This document shows, piece by piece, positions 1-7,544 of a DNA stretch of 64,000 bases. This DNA comes from an uncultured Dehalococcoidia bacterium. GTDB taxonomy: Bacteria; Chloroflexota; Dehalococcoidia; Lucifugimonadales; UBA1123. The notes under the pieces were generated by a model, which was not told the DNA's origin, searched no databases, and saw nothing but the letters and a program-made list of their open reading frames with translations. Both the position numbers and the translations under genes were made by a program. Position 1 is the first letter of the stretch. Each line of letters opens with the position of its first letter. The DNA is taken from positions 1 through 64,000 of the forward strand of contig CATOSI010000004.1 in NCBI GenBank assembly GCA_951812505.1. The letters are read 5' to 3'.

Positions 1-309
1 CCCAGTTTGCGTCTGGGCTAGCACCGCTTCAAGATGGAGATGACATACTCCGATTGCTATTCGTCATTCCCGCGAAGGCGGGAATCTAGGGGTGGGGGGC
101 CGGTTGCTATACGTCAGAAACATATGCCATACTCAAATGCCCAATCGTCATTGGTATGTTGCAATCCCCTCTCCCCAGGGAGAGGGCTAGGGTGAGGGTG
201 AACGACAATTCAGTCATTCCCGCGAAGACGGGGACCCCGAAGGGCTCGCCGACAGGCAATCCAGGGGAGGGGGCTGGTTGCTTTACATCAGAATCATCTG
301 GACGCTGTA
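1..309. repeat. intergenic repeat cluster (families A and B)
   Basis: No credible gene is seen here. The stretch carries two copies of repeat family A (about 62-120 and 213-295), built around the inverted repeat ATTCCCGCGAAGGCGGGAAT and followed by a G-rich tail, and one copy of family B (165-203), a CCCTCTCCC/GGGAGAGGG hairpin followed by a GGGTGAGGG tail. The second A copy is the long variant with an insert reading CCCCGAAGGGCTCGCC. The same families recur in most intergenic gaps of the window, so these are dispersed REP-like elements rather than coding sequence. Confidence 0.8.
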
Positions 310-975
310 CTAATGTAGCGACAGCCATTCATCCAGGTTGTACGACGATGCTCTCTTCGTCCGGTACACCGAATTGATGAAGTCGTACACTTCCTGAGAC
401 TCATTTTTCGAGTCGAAAGGCCACTGTATCTCCGCCTCGCGCGCCTTGAATATCGCCGACGGTCGGCCTCGCTCCGTAACCCGGTCTATGATTAGGTACG
501 CTCCCATCGCCAGGACAATCAGCGGTATCGCGATTCGGCCTATTGCGTGCTCTATATATGAATAGAGGATCAAGCCCAAGGCCAGGGACAGCGCAGCCCA
601 TAAGTATGGCCCTATGCCTTCACTGAAAATGAGCCTCACGGAGACGGACTCGATGTCCTGAACCGAAATCATCGTTGTCTGGCGTCTGTTTCCCTCTCCC
701 GAAATGTGGATGATCCTGTTGTCGGTGAGCAGCAAGGAACCGGATTCTCTGGTTGACTGCCTTCCGCCTTGCCGGTCTGCGTGCATCCTGGCCGTGATGC
801 GCTCGCCATCGAGCAACTCCAGTTCGCCAAGGCCGAACTCCTCTAGGTCCAACAATCCCTCCCACGATTCTGACTCGCGTTGATCATACCAGACTGTTAC
901 TGCTGCCCACGCTGACTCATGCCGTCGGCGACTATTCGCCCGCCCTGTAAGACGAGGCGAACCGACTTCCCCCAC
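310..975 (-). CDS. uncharacterised membrane protein, two TM segments
   Basis: The protein is not recognised as a named family. About 100 N-terminal residues look soluble and beta-rich and contain the stretch SLLLTDNRIIHISG, reminiscent of PH-like or bacterial PH domains. Two hydrophobic helices follow (around residues 124-146 and 147-168), then a basic soluble tail of about 50 residues. The ATG used here overlaps the 3' end of the upstream amidohydrolase gene by 79 bases. A TTG at 855 (residue 41) would remove the overlap, and the first 28 residues look like out-of-frame sequence, so the true start is uncertain. Same strand and closeness suggest co-transcription with the amidohydrolase. Confidence 0.6.
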   Translation of the reverse strand: MGEVGSPRLTGRANSRRRHESAWAAVTVWYDQRESESWEGLLDLEEFGLGELELLDGERITARMHADRQGGRQSTRESGSLLLTDNRIIHISGEGNRRQTTMISVQDIESVSVRLIFSEGIGPYLWAALSLALGLILYSYIEHAIGRIAIPLIVLAMGAYLIIDRVTERGRPSAIFKAREAEIQWPFDSKNESQEVYDFINSVYRTKRASSYNLDEWLSLH

Positions 976-2141
976 TCCAGGCTCGACACGTCCGTCAAGG
1001 GGTCTTTGTCCACCAGAATCAAGTCGGCTGTCTTGCCTGCCGACACCGTTCCTACTTCGGAGTCAAGTCCCAGGCACTCCGCGGCCCTGCTTGTGCCCGC
1101 TTTCAACGCAGACACGGGCGACAATCCCGCTTCGACGAGGCACTTTATCTCTTCGGCGTTGTTGCCGTGTACCCAGCCGCCCGCGTCCGTGCCCGCGACT
1201 ATCTTCACGCCCTCTCTGTCGGCAAGCTCCAGGCTGCGGATGTGGTGCTCACGCAACTTCGCCGACCGCTCTCGACCATGCGGCGTTCCTTGTTCGCGGT
1301 GATAGGTGTACACGCTGAACGTCGGAATGTAGAAGACGTCTTTGTCCGCCATCATCTTCGCCAGATCGGGGTCTTCGTCCAGATTAGTCCCGTGCTCTAT
1401 TGAATCTACACCCGCCTCGATGGCCATCCTCAAACCGGGACCTCCCAGCGCGTGACACATGACTCTCCTGCCATGCTCGTGCGCCTCGTTCACTAAGGCG
1501 TCCATCTCCTCTCTGCTCATGAGGTGGTCTGCCGGTCCGAAATCGGGACGAGAACTCGCGCCGCCCGTTGTGGCCGTCTTTATGGCGTCCGCGCCTGCCC
1601 TCACCATCTCCCGCACTTTGCCGCGCATACCGTCCGGCCCATTCGTCACGCCGTCCGGCAGGGAAGGGTCTGGCGGACCAGGCGGATGATGCCCCGAGGG
1701 ACTGCGATGCTCGCCTAAACCACCCGGCGGCGTTATCGGCAGCAGCACAACCTGAAGTCGCGGACCGGGCACGATGTCCTGTTCCACCGCCATCCTGAAT
1801 CCGGCGTCCAGACCGCCCGCGTCTCTGACCGTCGTGTAGCCGGACTCCAGTGTCTGCTTGAGGGTTGCCGCCACCCTCATGTGCCTGGTGGAGTTTGGTT
1901 CATTCAGCGCCCACTTGTCGGCGAGTCCGTATCCGAACGAATTCAGGTGGTCGTGGCAGTCAATCAGTCCGGGCATAAGAGTCATGCCATGCCCGTCTAT
2001 GACTTCAGCGCCCTCAGGCGAGCCGACTTCCGATGCCCGACCGACCCTTGCGATTTTGCCCCCCTCTATCGCCACCGCCATTCCCTCCTGGACAGGGGAG
2101 CCGGTTCCATCCCAAAGCCGCACGTTATTGACGACTAGCAT
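897..2141 (-). CDS. metal-dependent amidohydrolase (imidazolonepropionase/prolidase-like)
   Basis: Amidohydrolase-superfamily enzyme of about 414 residues. Visible motifs in order: an N-terminal composite beta domain, the metal-binding LIDCHDHL (HxH), GADAIKTATTGG with the lysine that is normally carboxylated, HALGG and EHGTNL supplying the next histidines, and GTDAGG with the catalytic aspartate. This is the layout of COG1228 enzymes, which hydrolyse cyclic amides or dipeptides in the cytoplasm; the substrate cannot be read from sequence. The start at 2141 is chosen because GAGGTG lies about 8 bases upstream; that sequence overlaps another in-frame ATG at 2156. Confidence 0.85.
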   Translation of the reverse strand: MLVVNNVRLWDGTGSPVQEGMAVAIEGGKIARVGRASEVGSPEGAEVIDGHGMTLMPGLIDCHDHLNSFGYGLADKWALNEPNSTRHMRVAATLKQTLESGYTTVRDAGGLDAGFRMAVEQDIVPGPRLQVVLLPITPPGGLGEHRSPSGHHPPGPPDPSLPDGVTNGPDGMRGKVREMVRAGADAIKTATTGGASSRPDFGPADHLMSREEMDALVNEAHEHGRRVMCHALGGPGLRMAIEAGVDSIEHGTNLDEDPDLAKMMADKDVFYIPTFSVYTYHREQGTPHGRERSAKLREHHIRSLELADREGVKIVAGTDAGGWVHGNNAEEIKCLVEAGLSPVSALKAGTSRAAECLGLDSEVGTVSAGKTADLILVDKDPLTDVSSLEWGKSVRLVLQGGRIVADGMSQRGQQ

Positions 2142-2268
2142 ATGCGAGCACCTCATTGCCGGACTGGTAAATTCCCGCCTCTTATGTTATGACAGTTCAC
2201 GCATCGCATGATAGACCCTTGTAGCCGTGCGAGGGCGGGAATCTTCCCGCAGCCCTACGGAGAATGTT

Positions 2269-3321
2269 ATGGAACGCCCGATTCTGAAGCCCATAGGTAC
2301 ACCTTCTGAAGAACTCGATACTCCCGCCCTGGTTGTGGACCTGAATATACTCGATTCTAATATCTCGAAATTTCACTCCCGATTTGCGGACTCCGACCTG
2401 AAACTCCGTCCGCATCTTCAGTCCCACCTCTCCCCGGCGATAGCCCATATGCAGCTCCGCAGGCCCGGAACTGTCGGCGGGGTAGCGGTTTCGACCCTGG
2501 GACAGGCTGAGACATTCGCCCAGCACGGGTTTCAGGACCTGATGATTACTAATCTCGCGGTCACCGCTCCAAAGATTGCCAGGGTCGCCGCGCTGGCGAG
2601 AAGAGCGAACGTGAAAGTCGGCGCGGACAACGCTCGTATCATCGCCGACCTCAGCGCGGCAGCCTCATCCGCCAGCTCTGAGATCGGGGTCATGGTCGTC
2701 GTCCGAGGCGAAGATCATTTCATTGGCGTAGCTCCGGCAGGTGCAGCTGATATAGGCACTCTGATATTGGACTCACCAGGTCTGAGATTCGAGGGACTCA
2801 TGTCCTCAGACATGGAATCGTTGCTCGAGGCGGCATCCAACTGTTCAGAGAATGGCGTCGAGGTTTCCACGGTGGCGTTCTTGCTCTCCGAAGACTCGCA
2901 ATTGCCCGACTCCGCATCGGGTGTTACCGAGATAATCTGCGGCTCATATGCGCTCGTGGACTCGGCCAGCCTGACCGCAATGCCCGACCTCCGGCCCGCC
3001 GCCAGAATCCTTACAACCGTAATGACCCACCAGGATGAGGGTCTCGTCTGGCTGGACGCCGGTCAGAAGGCAACCAGCATAGACACCGGACTGCCCGAGG
3101 TGGACGGCGTCCCCGGCGCAACCGTGAGTCGCATGAGCGCCGAGCATGGCGGCATGGTTCTCGAAGAAGGCGCAAGCTGGGACATTGACCTCGGCAGCAA
3201 GGTATGGCTCGTCCCCCACAATATCGCCAACACCGTAAACGTTTACGACTATTTACATGCAGTCCGCGAAGGCAAACTCGAAGCCGTCTGGGAAGTCGCC
3301 GCCCGCGGCCGCTACGATTAA
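2269..3321 (+). CDS. D-threonine aldolase/alanine racemase-fold protein, likely catalytically dead
   Basis: A 350-residue member of the DSD1/D-threonine aldolase family (PLP-dependent alanine-racemase-like barrel followed by a beta domain). The family opening ELDTPALVVDL is present. Where active members read RPHxKTHK, this protein reads RPHLQSHL, so the lysine that forms the PLP Schiff base is Gln51. Near the C-terminus the family metal-binding H-x-C/D is replaced by N-I-A (residues 318-320). Both changes argue for a pseudoenzyme. The start at 2269 is preferred over 2227 because CGGAGA lies just upstream and because it matches the N-terminus of the following paralog. The paralog lies 150 bases downstream on the same strand. 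Confidence 0.8.
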   Translation: MERPILKPIGTPSEELDTPALVVDLNILDSNISKFHSRFADSDLKLRPHLQSHLSPAIAHMQLRRPGTVGGVAVSTLGQAETFAQHGFQDLMITNLAVTAPKIARVAALARRANVKVGADNARIIADLSAAASSASSEIGVMVVVRGEDHFIGVAPAGAADIGTLILDSPGLRFEGLMSSDMESLLEAASNCSENGVEVSTVAFLLSEDSQLPDSASGVTEIICGSYALVDSASLTAMPDLRPAARILTTVMTHQDEGLVWLDAGQKATSIDTGLPEVDGVPGATVSRMSAEHGGMVLEEGASWDIDLGSKVWLVPHNIANTVNVYDYLHAVREGKLEAVWEVAARGRYD

Positions 3322-3345
3322 GCGCACTTGTGTATATTGAAAAAT

Positions 3346-3448
3346 CCCCTCTCCCTTGATGGGAGAGGGCTAGGGTGAGGGTGAACGACTATTCACTCAT
3401 TCCCGCGAAATCGGGAACCCCGAAGGGCTCGCCGCTCGGCAATCCAGA
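3346..3448. repeat. family B plus long family A repeat between the two paralogs
   Basis: Positions 3346-3385 hold a family B element (CCCTCTCCC, short loop, GGGAGAGGG, then a GGGTGAGGGTGAA tail). Positions 3398-3448 hold the long variant of family A (ATTCCCGCGAAATCGGGA and the CCCCGAAGGGCTCGCC insert). The B-then-A order with a roughly 10-base gap is the same as at 165-295 and 41320-41420, so the two families appear to travel or accumulate together. Confidence 0.75.
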
Positions 3449-3474
3449 TCACGACAATGAATGAGGTAAGTCAC

Positions 3475-4575
3475 ATGACTGCGCAACCCCCCGCAATCGG
3501 AACGCCAATATCGGAACTGGACACACCGGCCCTCCTCGTTGACCTCGACGCGCTCGAGCACAACTACGACCACATAGCCGCGCTATACGCCGACACCGTG
3601 TGCAAGATGCGAGAGCACGCCAAGAACATCAAGACGCCTGCCATCCTCCACAAACAGATCGAGGCCGGTGGCACCGTCGGTGGCGTATGTGCCGCCAAGG
3701 TAGCCGAAGCCGAGGTCATGGTCGAGGGCGGCATCAAGGACATACTCATCACCAGCCAGGTGGTCACCCCCGACAAGATTGCCCGCGTCTGCTCCCTGTC
3801 CCGTGAAGCCGACACCAAGGTCGCCATAGACGACGAGCGGAACCTCCGCCTCATATCCTCCATATCCGAGCGCAGCGAAGCCGACGTTGGCGTGTTGATC
3901 GAAGTCAATACCTCCATGGACAGGGCCGGAATACGCAGGACCGAGCAGGGCATAAACCTCGCTCGCCTCGCCACCGAACTGCCCGGAGTATCCTTCAGGG
4001 GAGTCATGAGCCACCAGTCCATAAGTGGAGACCCGGACACGGAGACCCGCTTCTCCGAGGGCCGTCGCTGGATGCAGATGTGCGTTGACGTAGCCAACGC
4101 CATCCGGGACGCCGGCATCCCCGTCGAGATAGTCTCCACCGGCGAGACCTTCACCATAGACGTCGCTCCCGACATGCCCGAAGTCACCGAAGTGCAGGGC
4201 GGCACATACGCCCTGATGAACACCACCAGCGCCTATATGGAAGACTTCCAGTTCGCCGCCAAGATACTCACCACAGTCATCAGCAGGCCCTCAGACCACA
4301 TCGCCATAGGCGACGTGGGTTACCGTGCTCTTGCCGCCCCCAACGGCGTCCTGCCGTCCGTCGAGGGCCACGACGACATCGAAGTTGACTCCCTGGCCCC
4401 CGACCACATCATCCTCAAATCCCAGGACTCCATGCCCCTCGACATAGGCGACCAGTTCCTCCTCCTAAGCGCCCAGCAGGACATCCTCGTCAACCGCTGG
4501 GACCGCTTCATCGGCGTCCGCAACGGTGTCGTAGAATCCACCTGGCCCATCCTCGCCCGCGGCTGCCACCACTGA
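3475..4575 (+). CDS. D-threonine aldolase/D-serine dehydratase-like PLP enzyme
   Basis: A 366-residue paralog of the preceding protein. It opens ELDTPALLVDL and keeps the PLP lysine (REHAKNIK, Lys50) and the following GGVCAAKVAEAEVM block typical of the DSD1 family, so PLP binding is likely. The C-terminal metal site reads QQD at residues 334-336 where H-x-C (D-serine dehydratase) or H-x-D (D-threonine aldolase) is expected, so one metal ligand seems altered. Reaction and substrate are unknown: aldolase, dehydratase or racemase chemistry are all possible. The start at 3475 is set by GAGGTAA just upstream; the in-frame ATG at 3457 has no such site. Confidence 0.82.
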   Translation: MTAQPPAIGTPISELDTPALLVDLDALEHNYDHIAALYADTVCKMREHAKNIKTPAILHKQIEAGGTVGGVCAAKVAEAEVMVEGGIKDILITSQVVTPDKIARVCSLSREADTKVAIDDERNLRLISSISERSEADVGVLIEVNTSMDRAGIRRTEQGINLARLATELPGVSFRGVMSHQSISGDPDTETRFSEGRRWMQMCVDVANAIRDAGIPVEIVSTGETFTIDVAPDMPEVTEVQGGTYALMNTTSAYMEDFQFAAKILTTVISRPSDHIAIGDVGYRALAAPNGVLPSVEGHDDIEVDSLAPDHIILKSQDSMPLDIGDQFLLLSAQQDILVNRWDRFIGVRNGVVESTWPILARGCHH

Positions 4576-4584
4576 CAGAGAATC

Positions 4585-4618
4585 CCTCTTCAGGTGCTCT
4601 GTCGCCTGCCTGAAGAGG
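4585..4618 (+). terminator. hairpin after the aldolase-like gene
   Basis: A perfect 10-bp stem, CCTCTTCAGG (4585-4594) with CCTGAAGAGG (4609-4618) around a 14-base loop, lies 10 bases after the stop codon. No T-run follows, so it is either a Rho-type/processing hairpin or a weak terminator. Confidence 0.45.
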
Positions 4619-4641
4619 CGCTGCCGTCGGTTACACACATG

Positions 4642-4668
4642 TTGACGAACCTCTGCAACTCCTATAAA
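4642..4668 (+). promoter_or_regulatory. candidate promoter of the TerY-P-like operon
   Basis: TTGACG (4642-4647) and TATAAA (4663-4668) are separated by 15 bases, which is short for a sigma-70 promoter. The site lies between the hairpin that closes the upstream gene and the first gene of the signalling module, about 40 bases before its start, so the position fits. Confidence 0.35.
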
Positions 4669-4705
4669 AATAGGTGAAAATATGCAATTGAGGAGCTGAT
4701 TGATT

Positions 4706-5014
4706 GTGAACTGTGTCAGATGCGGCTCCGTGTTGCGAACAGGGCAGACGCGATGCTCCTGCGGTCAATACGTAGATATGCCTGCCAGGGATTTCTATAC
4801 CCGCCTGGAGAACCAGGTCGAAAAGAGCTCGAAGGACAACTTCCGCCGGGGGCTGCTCATCGGCCTTGGCTTTCTGCTCCTGTTTTTGCTCCTGGAAACA
4901 ATAATGGACACCGTTTTTATTGCGCGGGAAGTCTTCTTGGGCGCCATTCTTATAGTTGCGGCGGCGGCAATAGCCTTCAACCTCTGGCAGTTGGTGCGAA
5001 AGTTTCTATTGTAA
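4706..5014 (+). CDS. small zinc-ribbon membrane protein
   Basis: A protein of about 102 residues that opens with a zinc-ribbon motif (CVRCG then CSCG, four cysteines in CxxC...CxC spacing) and has two hydrophobic helices in its C-terminal half. It is not a recognised family. The GTG at 4706 lies 10 bases after AGGAG; an in-frame TTG at 4700 is only 4 bases away and less likely. It is the first gene of a same-strand run that continues with VWA, phosphatase and kinase genes after about 180 bases, so it may be an accessory part of that module. Confidence 0.7.
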   Translation: MNCVRCGSVLRTGQTRCSCGQYVDMPARDFYTRLENQVEKSSKDNFRRGLLIGLGFLLLFLLLETIMDTVFIAREVFLGAILIVAAAAIAFNLWQLVRKFLL

Positions 5015-5193
5015 GTTTCCGCCCCACCTCGTAACCCGAAAAGAGGAGTTCTCAGCCTGAGAACGATTTTGTGTTCGAGCGCGTAGTCTTTGATTGTGAA
5101 AGCGCGCCTCACAAGTATGATAGACGCCCTGACGAACGTCACCGTATCGCTGATTCAGAAGGGAATAACGAACTTCCATCAGGAGGCTTGGAC

Positions 5194-5949
5194 ATGACCA
5201 TACCGCGAGCGCGGGACATTCCCGAATCAGACGCAGTCTCCCAGTACCAGAATGATATTCCACTCGAAGACATAGTGGAGTTCGCCGACAACCCCGAACC
5301 CAGGTGCCCGTGCGTCCTGATTCTAGACACTTCCGCCTCTATGTATGGAGATCCCATTGAAGCTCTCAATGAAGGAATCCAAACCTTCGAGAAAGAGCTT
5401 GAGAAAGACCCCCTCACCGCTCTGCGAGTCGAGGTGGCCGCTATTATCTATGATGGCCCCGATGGTAGTAGGGACATGGAGGCAGTGCGGGTGATCCAGG
5501 ATTTTACAACCGTGGACAAATTCAATCTTGCCGAACTGAGAGCGCTTACCGGCAATCATGAGGCCAAGGCAATTAACCTCGCCTTGAACATGATAGAAGA
5601 GCGTAAGCGGTCGTACAGAGAGAGCGGGATAGGCTATTACCGGCCCTGGATAATTCTGATAGCCGATGGTGGGCTGACCGAATCAGAAGAAGATATAAGA
5701 ACCGCGTCCGAAAGGGTCAGGAAAGCCGAGCGAGATAAACAGGTCGCTTTCTTCATCATCGGTGTGGAGGGCGCGGACATAGAACAACTCGCCCGGCTGG
5801 GAACCCGCGCGCCGCTCCTCCTGAAAGGGCTCGCCTTCAACGAATTGTTCTTATGGCTCTCGTCCTCCATGAGCCGCGTTTCCAGTTCCAGGCCCGGCGA
5901 TGAAGTCCAACTGGACGTGGACGGACTGAAGAACTGGGCGGATATATAA
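5194..5949 (+). CDS. VWA-domain protein, TerY/YegL-like (copy 1, altered MIDAS)
   Basis: A 251-residue von Willebrand factor A protein. The metal-ion-dependent adhesion site begins DTSAS (residues 45-49) and a later LIADGG supplies the second aspartate. The MIDAS threonine present in the neighbouring copy (GNST) is not found at the equivalent place, which reads GNHE, so metal or ligand binding may differ. The block PEPRCPC before the MIDAS and the C-terminal GLKNWADI are shared with the next gene. The start at 5194 follows AGGAGG; the longer reading frame from 5071 lacks a good site and has no family similarity. It lies 53 bases upstream of its paralog. Confidence 0.85.
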   Translation: MTIPRARDIPESDAVSQYQNDIPLEDIVEFADNPEPRCPCVLILDTSASMYGDPIEALNEGIQTFEKELEKDPLTALRVEVAAIIYDGPDGSRDMEAVRVIQDFTTVDKFNLAELRALTGNHEAKAINLALNMIEERKRSYRESGIGYYRPWIILIADGGLTESEEDIRTASERVRKAERDKQVAFFIIGVEGADIEQLARLGTRAPLLLKGLAFNELFLWLSSSMSRVSSSRPGDEVQLDVDGLKNWADI

Positions 5950-6002
5950 ACTCAAAGACTCTGCAACGACCGACTTGCGAATTTCCATCAGGAGGCTCAG
6001 AC

Positions 6003-6743
6003 ATGGCTGCAACCGAACCACAGGACATCCCTGGGACTAATGAAGTTCCCATACCCGCCGCGGACATCCCGCTTCAGGACATGGTGGAGTTCGCGGACAA
6101 CCCCGAACCCAGGTGCCCCTGCGTCCTTCTGCTGGACACATCCGCTTCGATGACTATGAATGACGCCATCGGGGCGCTGAATGAAGGAATCCAGACTTTC
6201 AAGGGCGAACTGGAGAAAGACGACCTCGCCGCGCTGCGTGTCGAGGTCGCTATCATAACCTTCGGCAACGGGGTGGACGTAGCGCAGGACTTCGTGACCG
6301 TGGACATGTTCGATCCCCCCGTTCTGGTAGCGGACGGAAACAGCACTCCCATGTCCCAGGGAATCGAGATGGCGCTCGACCATATCGAAAGCCGCAAGCA
6401 ACGGTACAGGGAAAGCGGGGTTGGATACTACCGCCCCTGGATATTCATGATTACTGACGGAGAGCCGACCGGAGAAACCTGGGACATGGTGAATGCCGCC
6501 ACCGAGCGGCTCAAAAACGCAGAGGAAGCCCAGCAGGTCGCCTTCTTCGCCGCGGGCGTCGAGGGTGCCAACATGGAACTGCTCACCCAAATCGTTCCCC
6601 GAACCCCGCTCCCCCTCAAGGGGCTCGCCTTCAACCAGCTATTCGTCTGGCTGTCAGCGTCTATGAGCCAGGTTTCGAGTTCCAGGACGGACGACGAAAT
6701 AAAGTTGGATGTGGATGGACTGAAAGACTGGGCGGCGATATGA
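6003..6743 (+). CDS. VWA-domain protein, TerY/YegL-like (copy 2, intact MIDAS)
   Basis: A 246-residue VWA protein clearly duplicated from or with the preceding gene. It has DTSAS at residues 45-49, Thr115 in DGNSTPM and the aspartate in MITDGEPTG, which is a complete MIDAS. Proteins of this type (TerY, YegL) are encoded with a PP2C phosphatase and a Ser/Thr kinase and are thought to be the phospho-regulated partner. AGGAGG stands upstream of the ATG. The last bases overlap the phosphatase gene (ATGA), which implies translational coupling. Confidence 0.88.
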   Translation: MAATEPQDIPGTNEVPIPAADIPLQDMVEFADNPEPRCPCVLLLDTSASMTMNDAIGALNEGIQTFKGELEKDDLAALRVEVAIITFGNGVDVAQDFVTVDMFDPPVLVADGNSTPMSQGIEMALDHIESRKQRYRESGVGYYRPWIFMITDGEPTGETWDMVNAATERLKNAEEAQQVAFFAAGVEGANMELLTQIVPRTPLPLKGLAFNQLFVWLSASMSQVSSSRTDDEIKLDVDGLKDWAAI

Positions 6744-7534
6744 GTGTGGCGCCGTCATCTGAGACCGCGCGTAATTGGCGTGTGATAGGCGCCTCTGTCC
6801 GGGGAACAAGCCACGTCCGAACCGGCCAGCCCTGTCAGGACAGCGTTTACCACCGCGCCGACCTGTCTGATGGCGTACTGATAGCCGCGGTCTCGGACGG
6901 CGCCGGGTCCGCCGCGCGCTCCGAAATAGGCTCGGCGCTCGCCGTCCGAAAAGCCGTCGAATTCGCCCGGCTCTCCATACTCCACACTTCGGCCCGGCTT
7001 TCGGAAGGCTACCTGCGCGACACGGTCAGAGCCTCCGTACTGCTGGCGCGCTCCGGCCTCCAAGATGAGGCGCGACGCATCGGCGCGAACGTCAGGGACC
7101 TGTCCGCAACCCTTCTCCTCGTTATCTGCTCGCGCGACACTATGGCCGCCGCCCAGATAGGCGATGGCGCGGTCGTTGTGTCCGGCGAATCGGGCGAATA
7201 CAGGCTGTTCACCACTCCCCAGAGGGGCGAGTACGCCAACGTCACCGTGTTCCTCGTATCCAGGAACGCTCTGGATTCACTGGAAGTGAAATCCGAACCG
7301 ACAAGGCCCGCGCGTATCGCCATGTTCACAGACGGGATACAGAACCTGGTCCTGGACGCCGCCACAGACACTCCGCACGCCCGGTTCTTCGCGCCCGTGT
7401 TTCAGTGGCTCGAATCTCAGCCCGACGGGTCGGACCACAGCCCAGCGCTGGAAGAGCTGCTGACATCCCCCAGAGTCACTCAGCGAACCGACGATGATGT
7501 AACCCTGCTGCTCGCGTCGTCAGCCTCGCTGTAG
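6740..7534 (+). CDS. PP2C-family protein phosphatase (YegK-like)
   Basis: A 264-residue phosphatase of the PP2C/SpoIIE type. Visible features are GASVRGTSHVRTGQPCQD at the N-terminus, AAVSDGAGSAARSE holding the first metal-binding aspartate, a middle AAQIGDGAVV, and FTDGIQN and TDDDVTLLL near the C-terminus for the remaining metal aspartates. It presumably reverses phosphorylation by the kinase encoded next. It overlaps the upstream VWA gene by 4 bases and is followed by the kinase after 10 bases, so the three are almost certainly one transcript. Confidence 0.9.
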   Translation: MSVAPSSETARNWRVIGASVRGTSHVRTGQPCQDSVYHRADLSDGVLIAAVSDGAGSAARSEIGSALAVRKAVEFARLSILHTSARLSEGYLRDTVRASVLLARSGLQDEARRIGANVRDLSATLLLVICSRDTMAAAQIGDGAVVVSGESGEYRLFTTPQRGEYANVTVFLVSRNALDSLEVKSEPTRPARIAMFTDGIQNLVLDAATDTPHARFFAPVFQWLESQPDGSDHSPALEELLTSPRVTQRTDDDVTLLLASSASL

Positions 7535-7544
7535 GCGGTTCATC

